Below, piece after piece: positions 1-9,971 of a DNA stretch of 64,000 nt. The DNA is from Sphingomonas faeni. GTDB taxonomy: Bacteria; Pseudomonadota; Alphaproteobacteria; Sphingomonadales; Sphingomonadaceae. Position 1 is the stretch's first letter. Each line of letters starts with the position of its first letter. A program made the position numbers and the translations under genes. The DNA is taken from the NCBI RefSeq assembly GCF_030817315.1, contig NZ_JAUSZF010000001.1:1720501-1784500 (forward strand). The letters run 5' to 3'. The notes below the pieces were generated by a model that made no database searches, was not told the origin of the DNA, and worked only from the letters and a program-made list of their open reading frames with translations.

Positions 1-657
1 ATCCGCACGCTGCTGGCCGAGAGTCTCGGCATGCACGGCTATCAGGTCGAGACCGCGACCAATGCGCAGGAGATGGACGGCGTGCTCGCGCGGTGCGCGG
101 TGTCGCTGATCCTGCTCGACGTGATGATGCCGGGCGAAGACGGCCTGTCGGTGTGTCGCCGGCTGGCGCGGACGGGTGCGCCGCCGGTGGTGATGCTGAG
201 CGCGCTGGGCGATGAGCCCGATCGGATCCTGGGGCTGGAGATCGGTGCGAGCCATTATCTTTCCAAGCCGTGCAGCCCGCGCGAGATCCTGGCGACGGTG
301 CGTGCGGCGCTGCGGGCGCGCGAGATGCAGGATGCGGGCGACAGCCGCGCCTTCGGGTTCCTCGGCTGGCGAGTCGACTTCGCGGCGCACGAACTGTTCG
401 ATCCCGACGGTACGCTGATCGACCTGACCGATGGCGAGTTCGCGGTGTTGCGCGCGTTCGTCGAGCGACCACGGCGGGTGCTGGCGCGCGATGCACTGCT
501 GGAGGCAGCGCGGGGCCCGGACACCGACGCGTTCGACCGCGCGATCGACGTTCAGGTCAGCCGGTTGCGCCGCAAGCTGCGCTCGCGCGACGACGAGATT
601 ATCCGGACGATCCGTAACGAAGGCTATTTCTTCGTTCCCCGCGTGGTGCGCCTGTGA
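1..657 (+). CDS. OmpR-family response regulator (5' end outside window)
   Basis: DNA-binding response regulator, the cytoplasmic output half of a two-component system. The frame is open from base 1 and reads IRTLLAESLG before the first internal ATG at 31, so the true start and the first acidic pocket lie upstream of the window. The phospho-accepting Asp is in LLLDVMMPGEDG (codon 118-120 region), the conserved Lys is in YLSKPCSPREI, and the C-terminal half is a winged-helix Trans_reg_C domain ending in a typical VSRLRRKL...IRTIRNEGYFF signature. The stop overlaps the next gene's start (TGATG), so regulator and kinase are translationally coupled. The family is clear; the stimulus is unknown. 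Confidence 0.93.
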   Translation: MRTLLAESLGMHGYQVETATNAQEMDGVLARCAVSLILLDVMMPGEDGLSVCRRLARTGAPPVVMLSALGDEPDRILGLEIGASHYLSKPCSPREILATVRAALRAREMQDAGDSRAFGFLGWRVDFAAHELFDPDGTLIDLTDGEFAVLRAFVERPRRVLARDALLEAARGPDTDAFDRAIDVQVSRLRRKLRSRDDEIIRTIRNEGYFFVPRVVRL

Positions 658-2036
658 TGCGCGACGAGAAGGGCACAGCCGGCAAGATCGGCCTGCCGAT
701 GCGGCGCAGCCCGCAGCGGTCATGGCCGATGTTCCTGCGCATCTTCGTGTTGGGGCTGACGACCGTGCTGCTCGTCCAGATCCTGAACTTCGCGATCGTG
801 TTGCTGATGCCCCCGCCCCGGCCGCAGATCTTCACCGCCAACCGCGTCGCGGCGGTCGCGCGTACGGGACGCGATCCGGCCGGGCAGCTGAAGGTCGAAA
901 TAGCGACGGGCCCGCCCCAGCCGACCGACAATCCGCGCGACGGCCGTCTCGCCGAATCGATCGCCGCCGATCTCGGACTGCCGCGAACCAAGGTGACCGT
1001 CGAGACCGAGCGGTCGGCGATGCCGCTGTTCGCAGGCCCGCTTCGGCCGCCGCTGCCGCTGGGGATGGGCCGTTCGGGCCATGTGCCGCAATCGTTCGAC
1101 AACGCGCTGTTCGGCCCGTTCGTCGTGTCGATCGAGATGCCGAACGGCCGGTGGCGCGTGATCCGGCCGACGCACACCACGATCGGTCCCTGGCGGATGC
1201 GGATCGTGCTGTGGTTCCTCGTCGCGATGGTGGTTGCCGCGGCGGTGGCGTGGGTGATGGCGCGCCGTGTCGTCAGGCCGATCGGGCTGTTCGCCGCCGC
1301 TGCCGAGCGTCTCGGCCGCGATCCGCGCGCCGAACCGCTGCCGATCGTCGGCCCTCCCGAGATCGCCGAGGCGGCGACCGCGTTCAACCTGATGCAGGAG
1401 CGGCTGAACCGCTATGTCGAAGATCGGACCACGCTGATCGCAGCGGTGGCGCACGACCTGCGGACGCCGTTGATGCGGTTGTCCCTGCGGCTGGAAAAGG
1501 CGCCCGAGGATATCCGCGCGGCGAGCGAGGGCGACATCCAGGAGATGAGCCAGCGGATCGGGTCGGCGATGGCGTTCGTCCGCGACATGACCCGGCACGT
1601 CCGCCGGCAAAGGCTCGATCTGCGGTCGTTGGCCGAGAGCGTCGCGGACGACTTTGCCGATCGCGGCGATGCGGTGGCGTTGCATCCGGGCGAACCGCTC
1701 GCGCTGGAGGGCGATGCGCCGTCGTTGAAGGCGCTGCTCGCCAATCTGGTCGGCAATGCGGTAAAATATGCGGGCCATGCCGAAGTCGAGGTGCGCCGCG
1801 AAAATGGGGTCGCGATCGTCGAGGTGTCCGATTCGGGGCCGGGCATGGCACCGGCGGATTTGGCGCGCGCGTTCGAACCGTTTTTCCGCGCCGAGCAATC
1901 GCGCAACCGCGATACCGGGGGCAGCGGGCTTGGCCTGGCCAGCGTCCGGGCAGTGGCGCGCGCGCACGGCGGCGACGCGACGATCGAGAACCGGCCAGGC
2001 GTTGGGCTGCTCGCGCGCGTGACATTGCCGATCTGA
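657..2036 (+). CDS. Sensor histidine kinase of two-component system
   Basis: Membrane histidine kinase partnered with the upstream regulator. Two transmembrane segments are visible (about residues 25-50, FLRIFVLGLTTVLLVQIL, and about 180-203, IVLWFLVAMVVAAAVAWVM), enclosing a periplasmic sensor loop of about 130 residues. They are followed by a HAMP linker, the H-box VAHDLRTPLMRLSLRLEK with the phospho-His near residue 266, the N-box NLVGNAVKYA, and G-boxes DSGPGMAP and GGSGLGLASV. ATG 657 overlaps the regulator's stop; a GTG at 654 is an alternative start. The sensor loop matches no ligand domain I recognise. The EF-hand lipoprotein 75 bp downstream is on the same strand and may be co-transcribed. 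Confidence 0.93.
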   Translation: MRDEKGTAGKIGLPMRRSPQRSWPMFLRIFVLGLTTVLLVQILNFAIVLLMPPPRPQIFTANRVAAVARTGRDPAGQLKVEIATGPPQPTDNPRDGRLAESIAADLGLPRTKVTVETERSAMPLFAGPLRPPLPLGMGRSGHVPQSFDNALFGPFVVSIEMPNGRWRVIRPTHTTIGPWRMRIVLWFLVAMVVAAAVAWVMARRVVRPIGLFAAAAERLGRDPRAEPLPIVGPPEIAEAATAFNLMQERLNRYVEDRTTLIAAVAHDLRTPLMRLSLRLEKAPEDIRAASEGDIQEMSQRIGSAMAFVRDMTRHVRRQRLDLRSLAESVADDFADRGDAVALHPGEPLALEGDAPSLKALLANLVGNAVKYAGHAEVEVRRENGVAIVEVSDSGPGMAPADLARAFEPFFRAEQSRNRDTGGSGLGLASVRAVARAHGGDATIENRPGVGLLARVTLPI

Positions 2037-2111
2037 GCGCTCGCGGACAGGCGAAACATCGCGGCAACGAACGCCGTGCCAGACGTAAATTACCGCATTT
2101 CGGGAGATTGC

Positions 2112-2834
2112 ATGCGTATACTTTATATCGGCATCGTCGCCGCGCTGGCGGGATGTTCTGCACAGACCCCGCGACCACATGACGGACATGGTCCCGCACA
2201 TGGCCGGGGGCAGTTGTTCATCAGCCCGATGGGCGAACCGTTTCGCGCGTCGCTTAAGCCGGGCGCGGCGCGGGACCTGTGGTTCGCGGGCGCCGATACC
2301 GATGGCGACGGGCGCATGACGCTGGCTGAATTCCAGCATGACGCGGCGCGCTTCTTCGCGGTGCTCGATCGCGGCAAGGACGGCGAGATCGATCCCGAGG
2401 ACATCGCCTATTACGAGAACGTCCTGGTTCCCGAAATCCGCGTGGCGTCCGGCGGCCGTGGACCTAAGTCCGGCGGTGGCGAGCGAGGTCGTGGCGGACG
2501 CGGCGGTGGCCCCGGCGGCGGCTCCGGCGGTCAGGGCATGCAGTTCGGCAACGGCGACGCCAAGAAGAGCGCGGCCATCGTTCACGAACGCATCGGCGCT
2601 GGGCGCTTCGGCTTCTTCGATCTGCCCGAGCCGGTGATCTCGGCCGACGCAAACCTTAACCGCGGTATCGACGCAGGCGAGTTCTCAAAGGCGGCGGCAA
2701 CGCGCTTCGCCGCGCTCGACCGGAACCGTGACGGCGCGCTGACCCGCGGTGAACTGCCACGCGCGGGCGGCGAGACGTGGCGGAACGGCTCGGACGAACC
2801 GGCCGCTCCGCCACGGGAACGCGACGAACCCTGA
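2112..2834 (+). CDS. EF-hand calcium-binding lipoprotein
   Basis: Predicted envelope lipoprotein with four EF-hand-like loops. ATG 2112 is chosen over upstream in-frame codons because it is preceded by GGGAGA and starts a lipoprotein signal (MRILYIGIVAALAGCSAQ, lipobox LAGC). Loops read DTDGDGRMTLAEF, DRGKDGEIDPEDI, DANLNRGIDAGEF and DRNRDGALTRGEL; the third is the least canonical. A Gly-rich linker (GGGERGRGGRGGG and onward, roughly residues 115-145) separates the two EF-hand pairs. The likely role is calcium binding or sensing at the membrane; no enzyme domain is seen. The gene follows a two-component pair and may be its target or accessory, which is inference. Confidence 0.85.
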   Translation: MRILYIGIVAALAGCSAQTPRPHDGHGPAHGRGQLFISPMGEPFRASLKPGAARDLWFAGADTDGDGRMTLAEFQHDAARFFAVLDRGKDGEIDPEDIAYYENVLVPEIRVASGGRGPKSGGGERGRGGRGGGPGGGSGGQGMQFGNGDAKKSAAIVHERIGAGRFGFFDLPEPVISADANLNRGIDAGEFSKAAATRFAALDRNRDGALTRGELPRAGGETWRNGSDEPAAPPRERDEP

Positions 2835-2856
2835 AGCTACGGTCGCGACGACCGGA

Positions 2857-3033
2857 TCAGCCGAGCATGCCCGACACGATCCAGCGGCGACTGACCGCGG
2901 ACTTGACGATCGCCGCGCCGCAGCACCGGCAGGCGGAGCGCTGGATCGGCTCGTCCTCGACGTCGCGATGCCGCGATCGCGGGAGATGGCGGCCGATCGC
3001 ACAGCCGCCGGGTCGTGATGGTCGAGCCTGCAT
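2857..3033 (-). CDS. Small Cys-containing hypothetical protein (58 aa)
   Basis: A 58-codon ORF on the minus strand in an otherwise empty 420-bp gap. It begins with ATG preceded by a good ribosome-binding site (GAGGGAA, about 6-7 nt upstream) and ends just past the EF-hand gene, so the two genes converge. The product is basic and its C-terminal half reads VEDEPIQRSACRCCGAAIVK and then SAVSRRWIVSGMLG, with a CRCCG cluster that could form half of a small zinc or metal knuckle. The rest of the gap (3034-3253) shows nothing I can name. I infer a real small gene from the RBS and the Cys pattern; the function is unknown. Confidence 0.45.
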   Translation of the reverse strand: MQARPSRPGGCAIGRHLPRSRHRDVEDEPIQRSACRCCGAAIVKSAVSRRWIVSGMLG

Positions 3034-3253
3034 GCCGCTTCCCTCGTGCGCTGGTCGTCGAATGATCGAGGTGGTGGCTTTGGCAGGCGAAGTTTTCCGC
3101 GGTGTTTCGGCAGCGTTGCAACGGTAACCCGGCAGCCGCGTGACGGTGATTTCATGTAGCCAACGCGCTGGTTTCAGCGTTCAGTGCCCGGCAACCATCG
3201 CAGTGCCGCGCGTCCGTCCCGGAGCGGCGGCACCGCGTCACTTGGAGCCGATC

Positions 3254-4549
3254 ATGGCCGAAGCCGAACTCGTTGCCTATTCCGATATCCAGTTGCGGCC
3301 CGACCCTTCGCGGACTGTCATCCGGCCGTTCAACATCGAATATCCCGGCGCGTTCAGGGTCGACGGCCACCCGCGCGTCGTCCACGTGATCGACCGCGTG
3401 CTGTCGCTGTCGTCCAACGAACTCCGCACCGAGCGCCTCCGCGTGATGGAGTCGCTCGACGAACGTCACCGCGACGTCGACGAACTCCTCCTGCACCGGT
3501 TCGGAGAGGTCATGGCGGTGCTGAAGGATCCGCGCGACTTCGATATCAATCAGAAACTGTTGATCGGTGCCTATCTCAGCGGCGAATATTCGTTCGAGGC
3601 AGCGGCGTTGTTCAACCCCAGCATGGTCCTCGATCCGGACCAGAGCCGCGCTCCGGCCGGCGGCCTGCGCTTCATCCTGTCGCTACGCGGGATCGGCGAA
3701 GGCCATGTCTCGTCGATCACGTTCCGCACTGGCACCTGGTCGCCCGATGACGGCTTCACGATCGACCCGGCGAGCCAGACCGCGGTGCCGCCGCGCGTGA
3801 CGCCGACCGACGAGGGCGCGACCGATGGTGGTCCCACCCGCCTGGAATGCGGGGGCAGTCGCGAGCTGTCGGAAACCGTGATCTTCCCGATCCTGCCGAG
3901 CCAGCACCAGGGGATCGAGGACCTTCGCCTCGTGCGTTTCGAGGACGAAGGCGAAGTTCAATATCTCGGCACCTATACCGCGTTCAGCGGGTCGGAAGCG
4001 CGTTGCGAACTGCTCCGCGGGCAGGACTTCAAGACGTTCGAGATGCAGCCGATGCGCGGCGCGGTCGCGGCGACCAAGGGCATGGCGCTGTTCCCGCGCA
4101 AGATCGACGGGCGCTACGCGATGCTCGGTCGGCAGGACAACGAGAACATCTGGTACCTGACCTCGGACGACCTGCTGACCTGGGACGGCGGCACCAGGAT
4201 CGTCGAGCCCAAATGGCCTTGGGAATTCATCCAGATGGGCAATTGCGGATCCCCGATCGAGATCGACGAGGGCTGGCTGGTGCTGACCCACGGCGTCGGC
4301 AGCGTCCGCAATTACTGCATCGGCGCGTGCCTGCTGGACAAGGCCGACCCGACCAAATTGCTCGCACGGATTACCGATCCGCTGATCGTGCCAAGCCCGG
4401 CCGAGCGCGACGGCTATGTCCCGAACGTCGTCTATAGCTGCGGCGGAATCGTCCATGATCGCACGCTGTTGCTGCCGTTCGGGGTGGCGGATAACTTCGC
4501 CTCGTTCGCGACCGTGGATGTCAGTCGGTTGCTTGCAGCGATGGCGTGA
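3254..4549 (+). CDS. Glycoside hydrolase family 130 (mannoside phosphorylase-like) protein
   Basis: Five-bladed beta-propeller carbohydrate enzyme of the GH130 type, a family that mostly phosphorolyses beta-mannosidic bonds. ATG 3254 has GGAG 7 bases upstream and starts MAEAELVAYSDIQLRP; the open frame extends further upstream but without coding character. Family-like blades include LVRFEDEGEVQYLGTYTAFS, NENIWYLTSDDLLTWDGG, GNCGSPIEIDEGWLVLTHGV and YVPNVVYSCGGIVHDRTLLL. The length (431 aa) suits the group with an N-terminal helical extension. No signal peptide is visible, so it is probably cytoplasmic. No sugar transporter or other glycosidase adjoins it, so the substrate cannot be inferred. 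Confidence 0.85.
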   Translation: MAEAELVAYSDIQLRPDPSRTVIRPFNIEYPGAFRVDGHPRVVHVIDRVLSLSSNELRTERLRVMESLDERHRDVDELLLHRFGEVMAVLKDPRDFDINQKLLIGAYLSGEYSFEAAALFNPSMVLDPDQSRAPAGGLRFILSLRGIGEGHVSSITFRTGTWSPDDGFTIDPASQTAVPPRVTPTDEGATDGGPTRLECGGSRELSETVIFPILPSQHQGIEDLRLVRFEDEGEVQYLGTYTAFSGSEARCELLRGQDFKTFEMQPMRGAVAATKGMALFPRKIDGRYAMLGRQDNENIWYLTSDDLLTWDGGTRIVEPKWPWEFIQMGNCGSPIEIDEGWLVLTHGVGSVRNYCIGACLLDKADPTKLLARITDPLIVPSPAERDGYVPNVVYSCGGIVHDRTLLLPFGVADNFASFATVDVSRLLAAMA

Positions 4550-4577
4550 GGGAAGCCGATCGGCAGTCGGTACTAGC

Positions 4578-4632
4578 ATGTCTCCCCGCGAAGGCGGGGC
4601 CCCAGACTGAGCTCCCGCCCCCGCGGCAGAAC
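4578..4632. repeat. Intergenic palindromic repeat, family B' (copy 1)
   Basis: Two short stems in tandem: CCCCGCGAAGGCGGGG, the motif GACTGAGCTCCC, then a degenerate second stem. The same unit occurs at 14742-14796, 33391-33447 and, as a half copy, 44524-44553. It sits between two converging genes. Confidence 0.8.
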
Positions 4633-4635
4633 AAT

Positions 4636-5250
4636 CTACGCTGAATTTGGCGTACTTGCGCGTTCGACGATCAGCCCCGTTCCGGCGAAATCGTCGGCCG
4701 CAACGGCCTCGATCTGTCGCTCGATACCGCGCGTGAGACCCGCTGGCACGGTCACCGCGAAGCCATGCGCGAGTAGCCCGTCGATGGCCCAGCGAACGCA
4801 GTAATCCGCGGCGACGCCGATCACCGTGACGTCGGTGACGCCGCTCGCGGCCAGTGTGGCGAAGAAGTCTTCGCGCAGGATCGTCGGCTTGCTTGCGTCG
4901 CGCGCGTCCTCGATCGCGAGACCCGGCTCGGCCCACATATCGAACACCCCCTTCTCGATCCGCCAAGTGGGAATCGCAGGGTCGACCAGCGCGACGTCGA
5001 GCATGTTGCCCCACCCTCGCGTGCCGCGAACGCAGTGGATCGGGAACATCTGCGCTTCGGGCGACGCGGCGTAGGTTTCGGTGAAATGCGTGTCGAAGGT
5101 GAACAGGACGCCGGCGGTTTCGCCCGGTTGCAACGCGGACAGCCAAGCCTGCATCTGCCGTACCAGCACCTCGGCGCCCGCGACGCTCAGCGCGCCCTCG
5201 CCCGCCATGAAATCCCACTGCGTATCCACCACGACCACGAACCGCGCCAT
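4636..5250 (-). CDS. pncA: Cysteine hydrolase, probable nicotinamidase
   Basis: Isochorismatase-fold cysteine hydrolase, most likely converting nicotinamide to nicotinate. The start chosen is the ATG giving [15 protein letters not shown]. The triad is visible: Asp in VVVDTQ (residue 9), Lys in RIEKGVF and Cys in [11 protein letters not shown]. Candidate metal ligands are in FDTHFTETY and MFPIHC. The C-terminus is the usual ...[18 protein letters not shown]. It is divergent from pncB with an 83-bp shared promoter region, and the next step in the same NAD salvage route is encoded there, which favours nicotinamidase over other isochorismatase-like hydrolases. The family is firm; the exact substrate rests on context. 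Confidence 0.78.
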   Translation of the reverse strand: MARFVVVVDTQWDFMAGEGALSVAGAEVLVRQMQAWLSALQPGETAGVLFTFDTHFTETYAASPEAQMFPIHCVRGTRGWGNMLDVALVDPAIPTWRIEKGVFDMWAEPGLAIEDARDASKPTILREDFFATLAASGVTDVTVIGVAADYCVRWAIDGLLAHGFAVTVPAGLTRGIERQIEAVAADDFAGTGLIVERASTPNSA

Positions 5251-5333
5251 CGCCCGTCTCCTTTGCCCGCTGCTTGACACAAACGCGTCTTCTCGGACAC
5301 CCGCAGCCCCACGCAACGCAGGAGCCCGCGCGC

Positions 5334-6638
5334 ATGGCCGTGACCGATATCGCCACCCGGACGTACAATCACAATTTCCGGCTCGATCCGATCGTGCGCA
5401 GCTTGCTCGATACGGATTTCTACAAGCTGTTGATGTTGCAGATGATCCGGCAGACGTACCCGGACGTCAATGCCACCTTCGCGCTCATCAACCGGACGAA
5501 GACGGTGCGGTTGGCGGAAATCGTCGACGAGGACGAACTGCGCGCGCAGCTCGATCACGCACGGACGCTGCGGTTCGCGAAGAAGGAGCTGATCTGGCTC
5601 GCGGGCAACAGCTTCTACGGGAAACAGAAGATGTTCGGGCCCGAGTTCCTCGCCTGGCTCGCGGAGTTTCAACTGCCTGCCTACGACCTGCGCAAGGTCG
5701 ATGGGCAGTATGAATTGCATTTCGAAGGGCCTTGGAGCCACACGACGATGTGGGAAATCCCCGCACTGACGATCATCAACGAACTGAAGTCGCGCGCCGC
5801 GCTGCGAGACCGCGGCCGGTTCGCGCTCGACATCGTCTACGCGCGCGCCAAGGCGAAGCTGTGGGAGAAGGTCGAGCGGCTGCGCGAATTGCCCGACCTG
5901 GTGCTCTCGGACTTCGGCACGCGACGGCGCCACGGGTTCCTGTGGCAGCGCTGGTGCGTCGAGGCGCTGAAGGAAGGGCTTGGCGACCGGTTCATCGGCA
6001 CCTCGAACGTGCTGCTGGCGATGGACGCCGACCTCGAGGCGATCGGCACGAACGCGCACGAACTGCCAATGGTGACCGCCGCGCTCGCGAACAGCGACGC
6101 CGAACTGGCCGAGGCACCGTACCGCGTGCTCGAGCATTGGCGGCAACATTATAACGGCAATTTGCTGATCGCCCTCCCCGATGCGTTCGGTACCACCGAG
6201 TTCCTGCGCAACGCGCCGCACTGGCTGGCGGAATGGACCGGCTTCCGTCCCGACAGCGCACCGCCGATCGCGGGTGGCGAGCAGATCATCCGCTGGTGGG
6301 AGGAACAGGGCGTCGATCCCAAGACCAAGCTGCTGATCTTCTCCGACGGCATGGACATCGACACGATCGAGCAGACCTATCGCCATTTCCACGGTCGCGT
6401 GCGGATGAGTTTCGGCTGGGGCACCAACCTCACCAACGACTTCCGCGGCTGCGATCCCGACGGCGCGGCAGCGCTGGAGCCGATCTCGCTGGTCTGCAAG
6501 GTGATCGCGGCAAACGGCCGTCCGGCGGTGAAACTGTCGGACAATCCCGCCAAGGCGACCGGCGAACCCGCGGAGATCGCTCGATACCTCCGGGTATTCG
6601 GCGAAGCGGACCGTGCAGCGGCTCCTGTTCTGGTATGA
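5334..6638 (+). CDS. pncB: Nicotinate phosphoribosyltransferase
   Basis: Converts nicotinate plus PRPP to nicotinate mononucleotide in the Preiss-Handler NAD salvage pathway (cytoplasmic). ATG 5334 is preceded by AGGAG and gives [15 protein letters not shown]. Family hallmarks include [15 protein letters not shown] near the N-terminus, [12 protein letters not shown] around residues 193-204, [10 protein letters not shown], and the PRPP/phosphate region [13 protein letters not shown] with [11 protein letters not shown]. The length (434 aa) is normal for the gammaproteobacterial-type enzyme. A TTGACA at 5274-5279 upstream is a possible -35 element in the shared divergent region, but no good -10 follows at 17 bp. 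Confidence 0.95.
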   Translation: MAVTDIATRTYNHNFRLDPIVRSLLDTDFYKLLMLQMIRQTYPDVNATFALINRTKTVRLAEIVDEDELRAQLDHARTLRFAKKELIWLAGNSFYGKQKMFGPEFLAWLAEFQLPAYDLRKVDGQYELHFEGPWSHTTMWEIPALTIINELKSRAALRDRGRFALDIVYARAKAKLWEKVERLRELPDLVLSDFGTRRRHGFLWQRWCVEALKEGLGDRFIGTSNVLLAMDADLEAIGTNAHELPMVTAALANSDAELAEAPYRVLEHWRQHYNGNLLIALPDAFGTTEFLRNAPHWLAEWTGFRPDSAPPIAGGEQIIRWWEEQGVDPKTKLLIFSDGMDIDTIEQTYRHFHGRVRMSFGWGTNLTNDFRGCDPDGAAALEPISLVCKVIAANGRPAVKLSDNPAKATGEPAEIARYLRVFGEADRAAAPVLV

Positions 6639-6793
6639 TCACAAGCGTGTCCCACGCGCAACACACACGACACGTTTCGTAATAAAGTTATCGCATAGCG
6701 CAATCTTTCCTTGCTTCGTTACGCTCCTGAGCCATCATCCGCACACATAAGATAAGAGAGCGGATGGTTGCTGGGGCGCGGACAAGGGGAAAA

Positions 6794-9733
6794 ATGTTGA
6801 AGCGTGGGTTCAAGACGTTCACGGGCGCGAGCAGATATGCCGGCGCCAGCGGGTTGGCACTGGCAGCGATGCTCGCGGCGATGCCGGCCTTCGCACAAGC
6901 GGTGACGACACCGGCCGCCGAAGGCGTGCAGGCTGCCGACCCGACCGTTGGTCAATCGGGCGACCAACCCGGCGGGGACGAGATCGTCGTGACCGGATCG
7001 CGCATTCGTCGCAGTCCGCTCGACCAGCCATCGCCGGTCGTCACCGTCGATGCGGAATCGATCCAGCGCACAGGTCTGTCGTCGGTCGCCGACGTCCTTC
7101 AGCGGTTGCCGAGCGCAGCCGGCGGGCTCAATTCGAAGGTCAACAATTCGGGTAACATCGGCAATCCGCCCGACGGTGGCGGCGTCGGTGCAGGGTCGGC
7201 CGAAATCGACCTGCGCTATCTCACCGCCAAGCGGACGCTGGTGCTCGTCGATGGGCTTCGCTTCGTCAACGGCGCATCGGCGAGCGGCATTCCCTCGACG
7301 GTCGATCTGAACACGATCCAGGTCGGCTCGATCGAGCGGATCGAGATCCTCCAGTCGGGCCAGTCGCCACTCTATGGCTCGGATGCGCTCGCTGGTGTCG
7401 TCAACATCATCACAAAGTCGCAGCAAAAGGGCCTGAAGGCCTCCGCGCAGTTCGGCACGTTCCGCCAGGGCGACGGCCACACGCAGGACTATAACGTCAG
7501 CTACGGCATCCAGGCGCCGCGGACGAGCGTGGTGTTCGGCGGCAGCTATGTGAAGCAGGAATCGGTCAGCACGCGCGATCGTAAGATTTCCCAGTTTCCC
7601 AATCCCGGCCAGACGAGTTGTTCGGACGAGATTGGTGGCTGTTCGGGCGCAACCCCCAACGGATTCTTCCAGGTCGGCGGCCGGAACCTCACGCTAAAGT
7701 CGGCCCCTATCCTCGGGCGGCCACGATACGACGCCGCCAACCCGACCGGCCCGAACAGCGATTTCAAGGAGTTCACCTCCGCCGACCGCTTCAACTTCTC
7801 GCCGTTCAACTATTTCCTGACCCCCTCCGAGCGCTACGGCTTCTTCGTCAGCGCCAAGCAGGAGCTCACCGATAACGTGAACCTGCGCGTCAAATTGAAC
7901 TACACGCGGCGTAATTCGCAGAACCAGGCGGCGTTCCTGCCGCTGGTGATCGGGCCGGATGCGGGCAACGGCAACCTGCTCGACACGATCTCGGTCGATG
8001 CGACCAACCCCTACAACCCGTTCGGCTACACGCTGTCGGCGGGCGGCGCTGGCAATGGTCCGGCGAACTATTCGACGGTGCGTCGTCGCCTCGTCGAGGC
8101 TGGCCAGCGGACCTATTCGCAGACCGTCGACACGATGTCGGCGACCGCGACGCTCGATGGCTCGTTCAACGTCGGCAGCCACAAATTCTACTGGGACGTC
8201 AACGCGGTCCTCGGCTTCAATGATGCCAAGCAGCTGTTCACGGGCAACATCAACGCGGCCAATCTTGCCCAGGCGCTTGGGCCCGTCGCGAACTGCACCG
8301 GGGCATGCGTACCGTTCAACATCTTCGGTGGCGCAGGATCGGTCACGCCTGCGATGCTCGGCTACATCGCGTTCGACGAACGTGCGCGCAGTTCGCAGAG
8401 CCTGGAGGACTATACCGCCAATATCTCGGGCGACCTGTTCGACCTTCCCGCCGGCGCCGTGGGTCTCGCTGCCGGCTATGAGCACCGCGTCCAATATGGC
8501 AGCTTCACGCCCGATCCCCTGATCACCGCGGGGCTCGGCGCGGATATCCCGGCGCAACCGGCGCGCGGGAATTTCAACTCGGACGAAGTCTATGCCGAGT
8601 TGCGCGTGCCGTTGATCCACAACACCCCGCTCATCCAGTCGCTCGAGATCGGTGGCGCGGTGCGGCATTCGAACTATTCGATCAGCGGCAGCAACACGAC
8701 CTACACCGGCAGCGCCCTTTGGAAGCCGTTCAGCGACCTGCTGTTGCGTGCCTCCTATGCGCAAGGCTTCCGGGCCCCGAGCATCGGCGAATTGTTCGGC
8801 GCGGAATCGCGGTCTGACGCTGCGATCGACGATCCCTGCACCAACGTCGCCGGATCGCCGTTCCAATCGTCGGCAACCGTCCGCGCCAACTGCATCGCCA
8901 ACGGCGTGCCGGCGAACGGCAGCTATCAGGAACCGAATGGCGGACAGCTGAGCGTGCTGACCGGCGGCAATGAGGCGTTGAAGCCCGAAACTTCGCGGAC
9001 ATGGCTGTTCGGCGCGGTGTATGCGCCGAGCTGGGCGCGAACCAGCGGGATCGCCAGCCAACTGAGCATCGAGGGCAATTACTACGACATCAAGGTCGAC
9101 GACGCGATCGCGGCGACCGACGCGACGCTGACGCTGAGCCGCTGTTCGCAGGCGGCGGACGCGCTCAGCTGCGCGGCGATCTCCCGGACGCCCAACGGGA
9201 TCATCTCGCGGATCAACGCGCAGTTGCAGAACATCGGTGGCATCCGCACCCGCGGCGTCGACGTAACCGCGGTCTATCGCTCGCCACAGACCTCGGCCGG
9301 GACGTTCGGGCTGTCGCTCAACGGCAACGTCCTGCTGAAATACGCCGAGAGCTTCCCGGCGACGGTCGGCTTCACCACCACCAACTACCAGGGAACGACG
9401 CGCGGCTCGCCCGAGCAGTCCTATCCGAAGTTCAAGGGCAATGCGGTGGTCGACTGGGACGTCGGCATGGCGCGTGCGTCGTTTACCGGCCGCTACATCA
9501 AGAGCGTGAAGGAAGCGGACGGCAAGACGCTCGACAACACCTTCTATGGCGACGTGCAGGTCACGCTGGCGCCGGGCTGGCTGGAGAACCGGCTGGGACT
9601 GACGATCGGCGTGAACAACGTTTTCAACCAGGACCCACCGGCCTGCTTCAGCTGCACCGGGCCGAACTATGATCCAACCACGTACGACGTGCCGGGGCAG
9701 TTCGGGTATATCCGACTGTCGTGGGGGCTTTGA
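6794..9733 (+). CDS. TonB-dependent outer-membrane receptor
   Basis: Large outer-membrane gated channel for siderophore, cobalamin or carbohydrate-type ligands. ATG 6794 follows AAGGGGA at proper spacing; an upstream ATG at 6764 with weaker signals would add 10 residues. A signal peptide ([18 protein letters not shown]) precedes the plug domain, which starts at [19 protein letters not shown] and includes [13 protein letters not shown] and [15 protein letters not shown]. The C-terminal half is a beta-barrel with [15 protein letters not shown] and ends ...[12 protein letters not shown], with the usual terminal aromatic pattern. It resembles the sphingomonad/Xanthomonas class of receptors. No ligand-specific neighbour is present, so the substrate is unknown. 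Confidence 0.95.
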   Translation: MLKRGFKTFTGASRYAGASGLALAAMLAAMPAFAQAVTTPAAEGVQAADPTVGQSGDQPGGDEIVVTGSRIRRSPLDQPSPVVTVDAESIQRTGLSSVADVLQRLPSAAGGLNSKVNNSGNIGNPPDGGGVGAGSAEIDLRYLTAKRTLVLVDGLRFVNGASASGIPSTVDLNTIQVGSIERIEILQSGQSPLYGSDALAGVVNIITKSQQKGLKASAQFGTFRQGDGHTQDYNVSYGIQAPRTSVVFGGSYVKQESVSTRDRKISQFPNPGQTSCSDEIGGCSGATPNGFFQVGGRNLTLKSAPILGRPRYDAANPTGPNSDFKEFTSADRFNFSPFNYFLTPSERYGFFVSAKQELTDNVNLRVKLNYTRRNSQNQAAFLPLVIGPDAGNGNLLDTISVDATNPYNPFGYTLSAGGAGNGPANYSTVRRRLVEAGQRTYSQTVDTMSATATLDGSFNVGSHKFYWDVNAVLGFNDAKQLFTGNINAANLAQALGPVANCTGACVPFNIFGGAGSVTPAMLGYIAFDERARSSQSLEDYTANISGDLFDLPAGAVGLAAGYEHRVQYGSFTPDPLITAGLGADIPAQPARGNFNSDEVYAELRVPLIHNTPLIQSLEIGGAVRHSNYSISGSNTTYTGSALWKPFSDLLLRASYAQGFRAPSIGELFGAESRSDAAIDDPCTNVAGSPFQSSATVRANCIANGVPANGSYQEPNGGQLSVLTGGNEALKPETSRTWLFGAVYAPSWARTSGIASQLSIEGNYYDIKVDDAIAATDATLTLSRCSQAADALSCAAISRTPNGIISRINAQLQNIGGIRTRGVDVTAVYRSPQTSAGTFGLSLNGNVLLKYAESFPATVGFTTTNYQGTTRGSPEQSYPKFKGNAVVDWDVGMARASFTGRYIKSVKEADGKTLDNTFYGDVQVTLAPGWLENRLGLTIGVNNVFNQDPPACFSCTGPNYDPTTYDVPGQFGYIRLSWGL

Positions 9734-9850
9734 TCTGACGGGGTGCCGGTCCGCTCGTTGCGCGTGACCTGGCTAATCGATCCTCCCCCGGCACGGGGGA
9801 GGTGATGCCAAACGGCGACGGAGGGAGAAGACACCACAGGCCCAGTTCTG

Positions 9851-9960
9851 CTCCCCTCCCTGGAAGGGAGGGGTCGGGGGTGGGTGGGTTTCCGTAAAAG
9901 GCAACGTTGCGGCACGAGCCGGCCTACCCACCCCCAGCCCCTCCCTTTCAGGGAGGGGAG
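9851..9960. repeat. Intergenic palindromic repeat pair, family A (copy 1)
   Basis: Two inverted stems, CTCCCTGGAAGGGAGGGG and CCCTCCCTTTCAGGGAGG, each flanked inward by GGGGGTGGGT or CCACCCCC, spaced by about 45 variable bases. The whole unit is itself an inverted repeat of about 110 bp. Other copies: 13008, 19135, 47086, 49401, 54032, 63347 and a variant at 47601. A separate small stem (CCTCCCCCGGCACGGGGGAGG) lies at 9782-9802. This layout fits REP/REPIN-type elements; no transposase is nearby. Confidence 0.85.
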
Positions 9961-9971
9961 AAAACCGCGGC

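Noticed and set aside
431..2182. 583-codon frame overlapping the regulator and kinase genes
   Set aside because: Arg/Ala/Gly-rich out-of-frame translation of two clear two-component genes.
9734..9971. Possible CRISPR-like array from repeated GC-rich units
   Set aside because: Units are paired inverted palindromes dispersed over the whole window, not direct repeats with regular spacers, and no cas gene is present.
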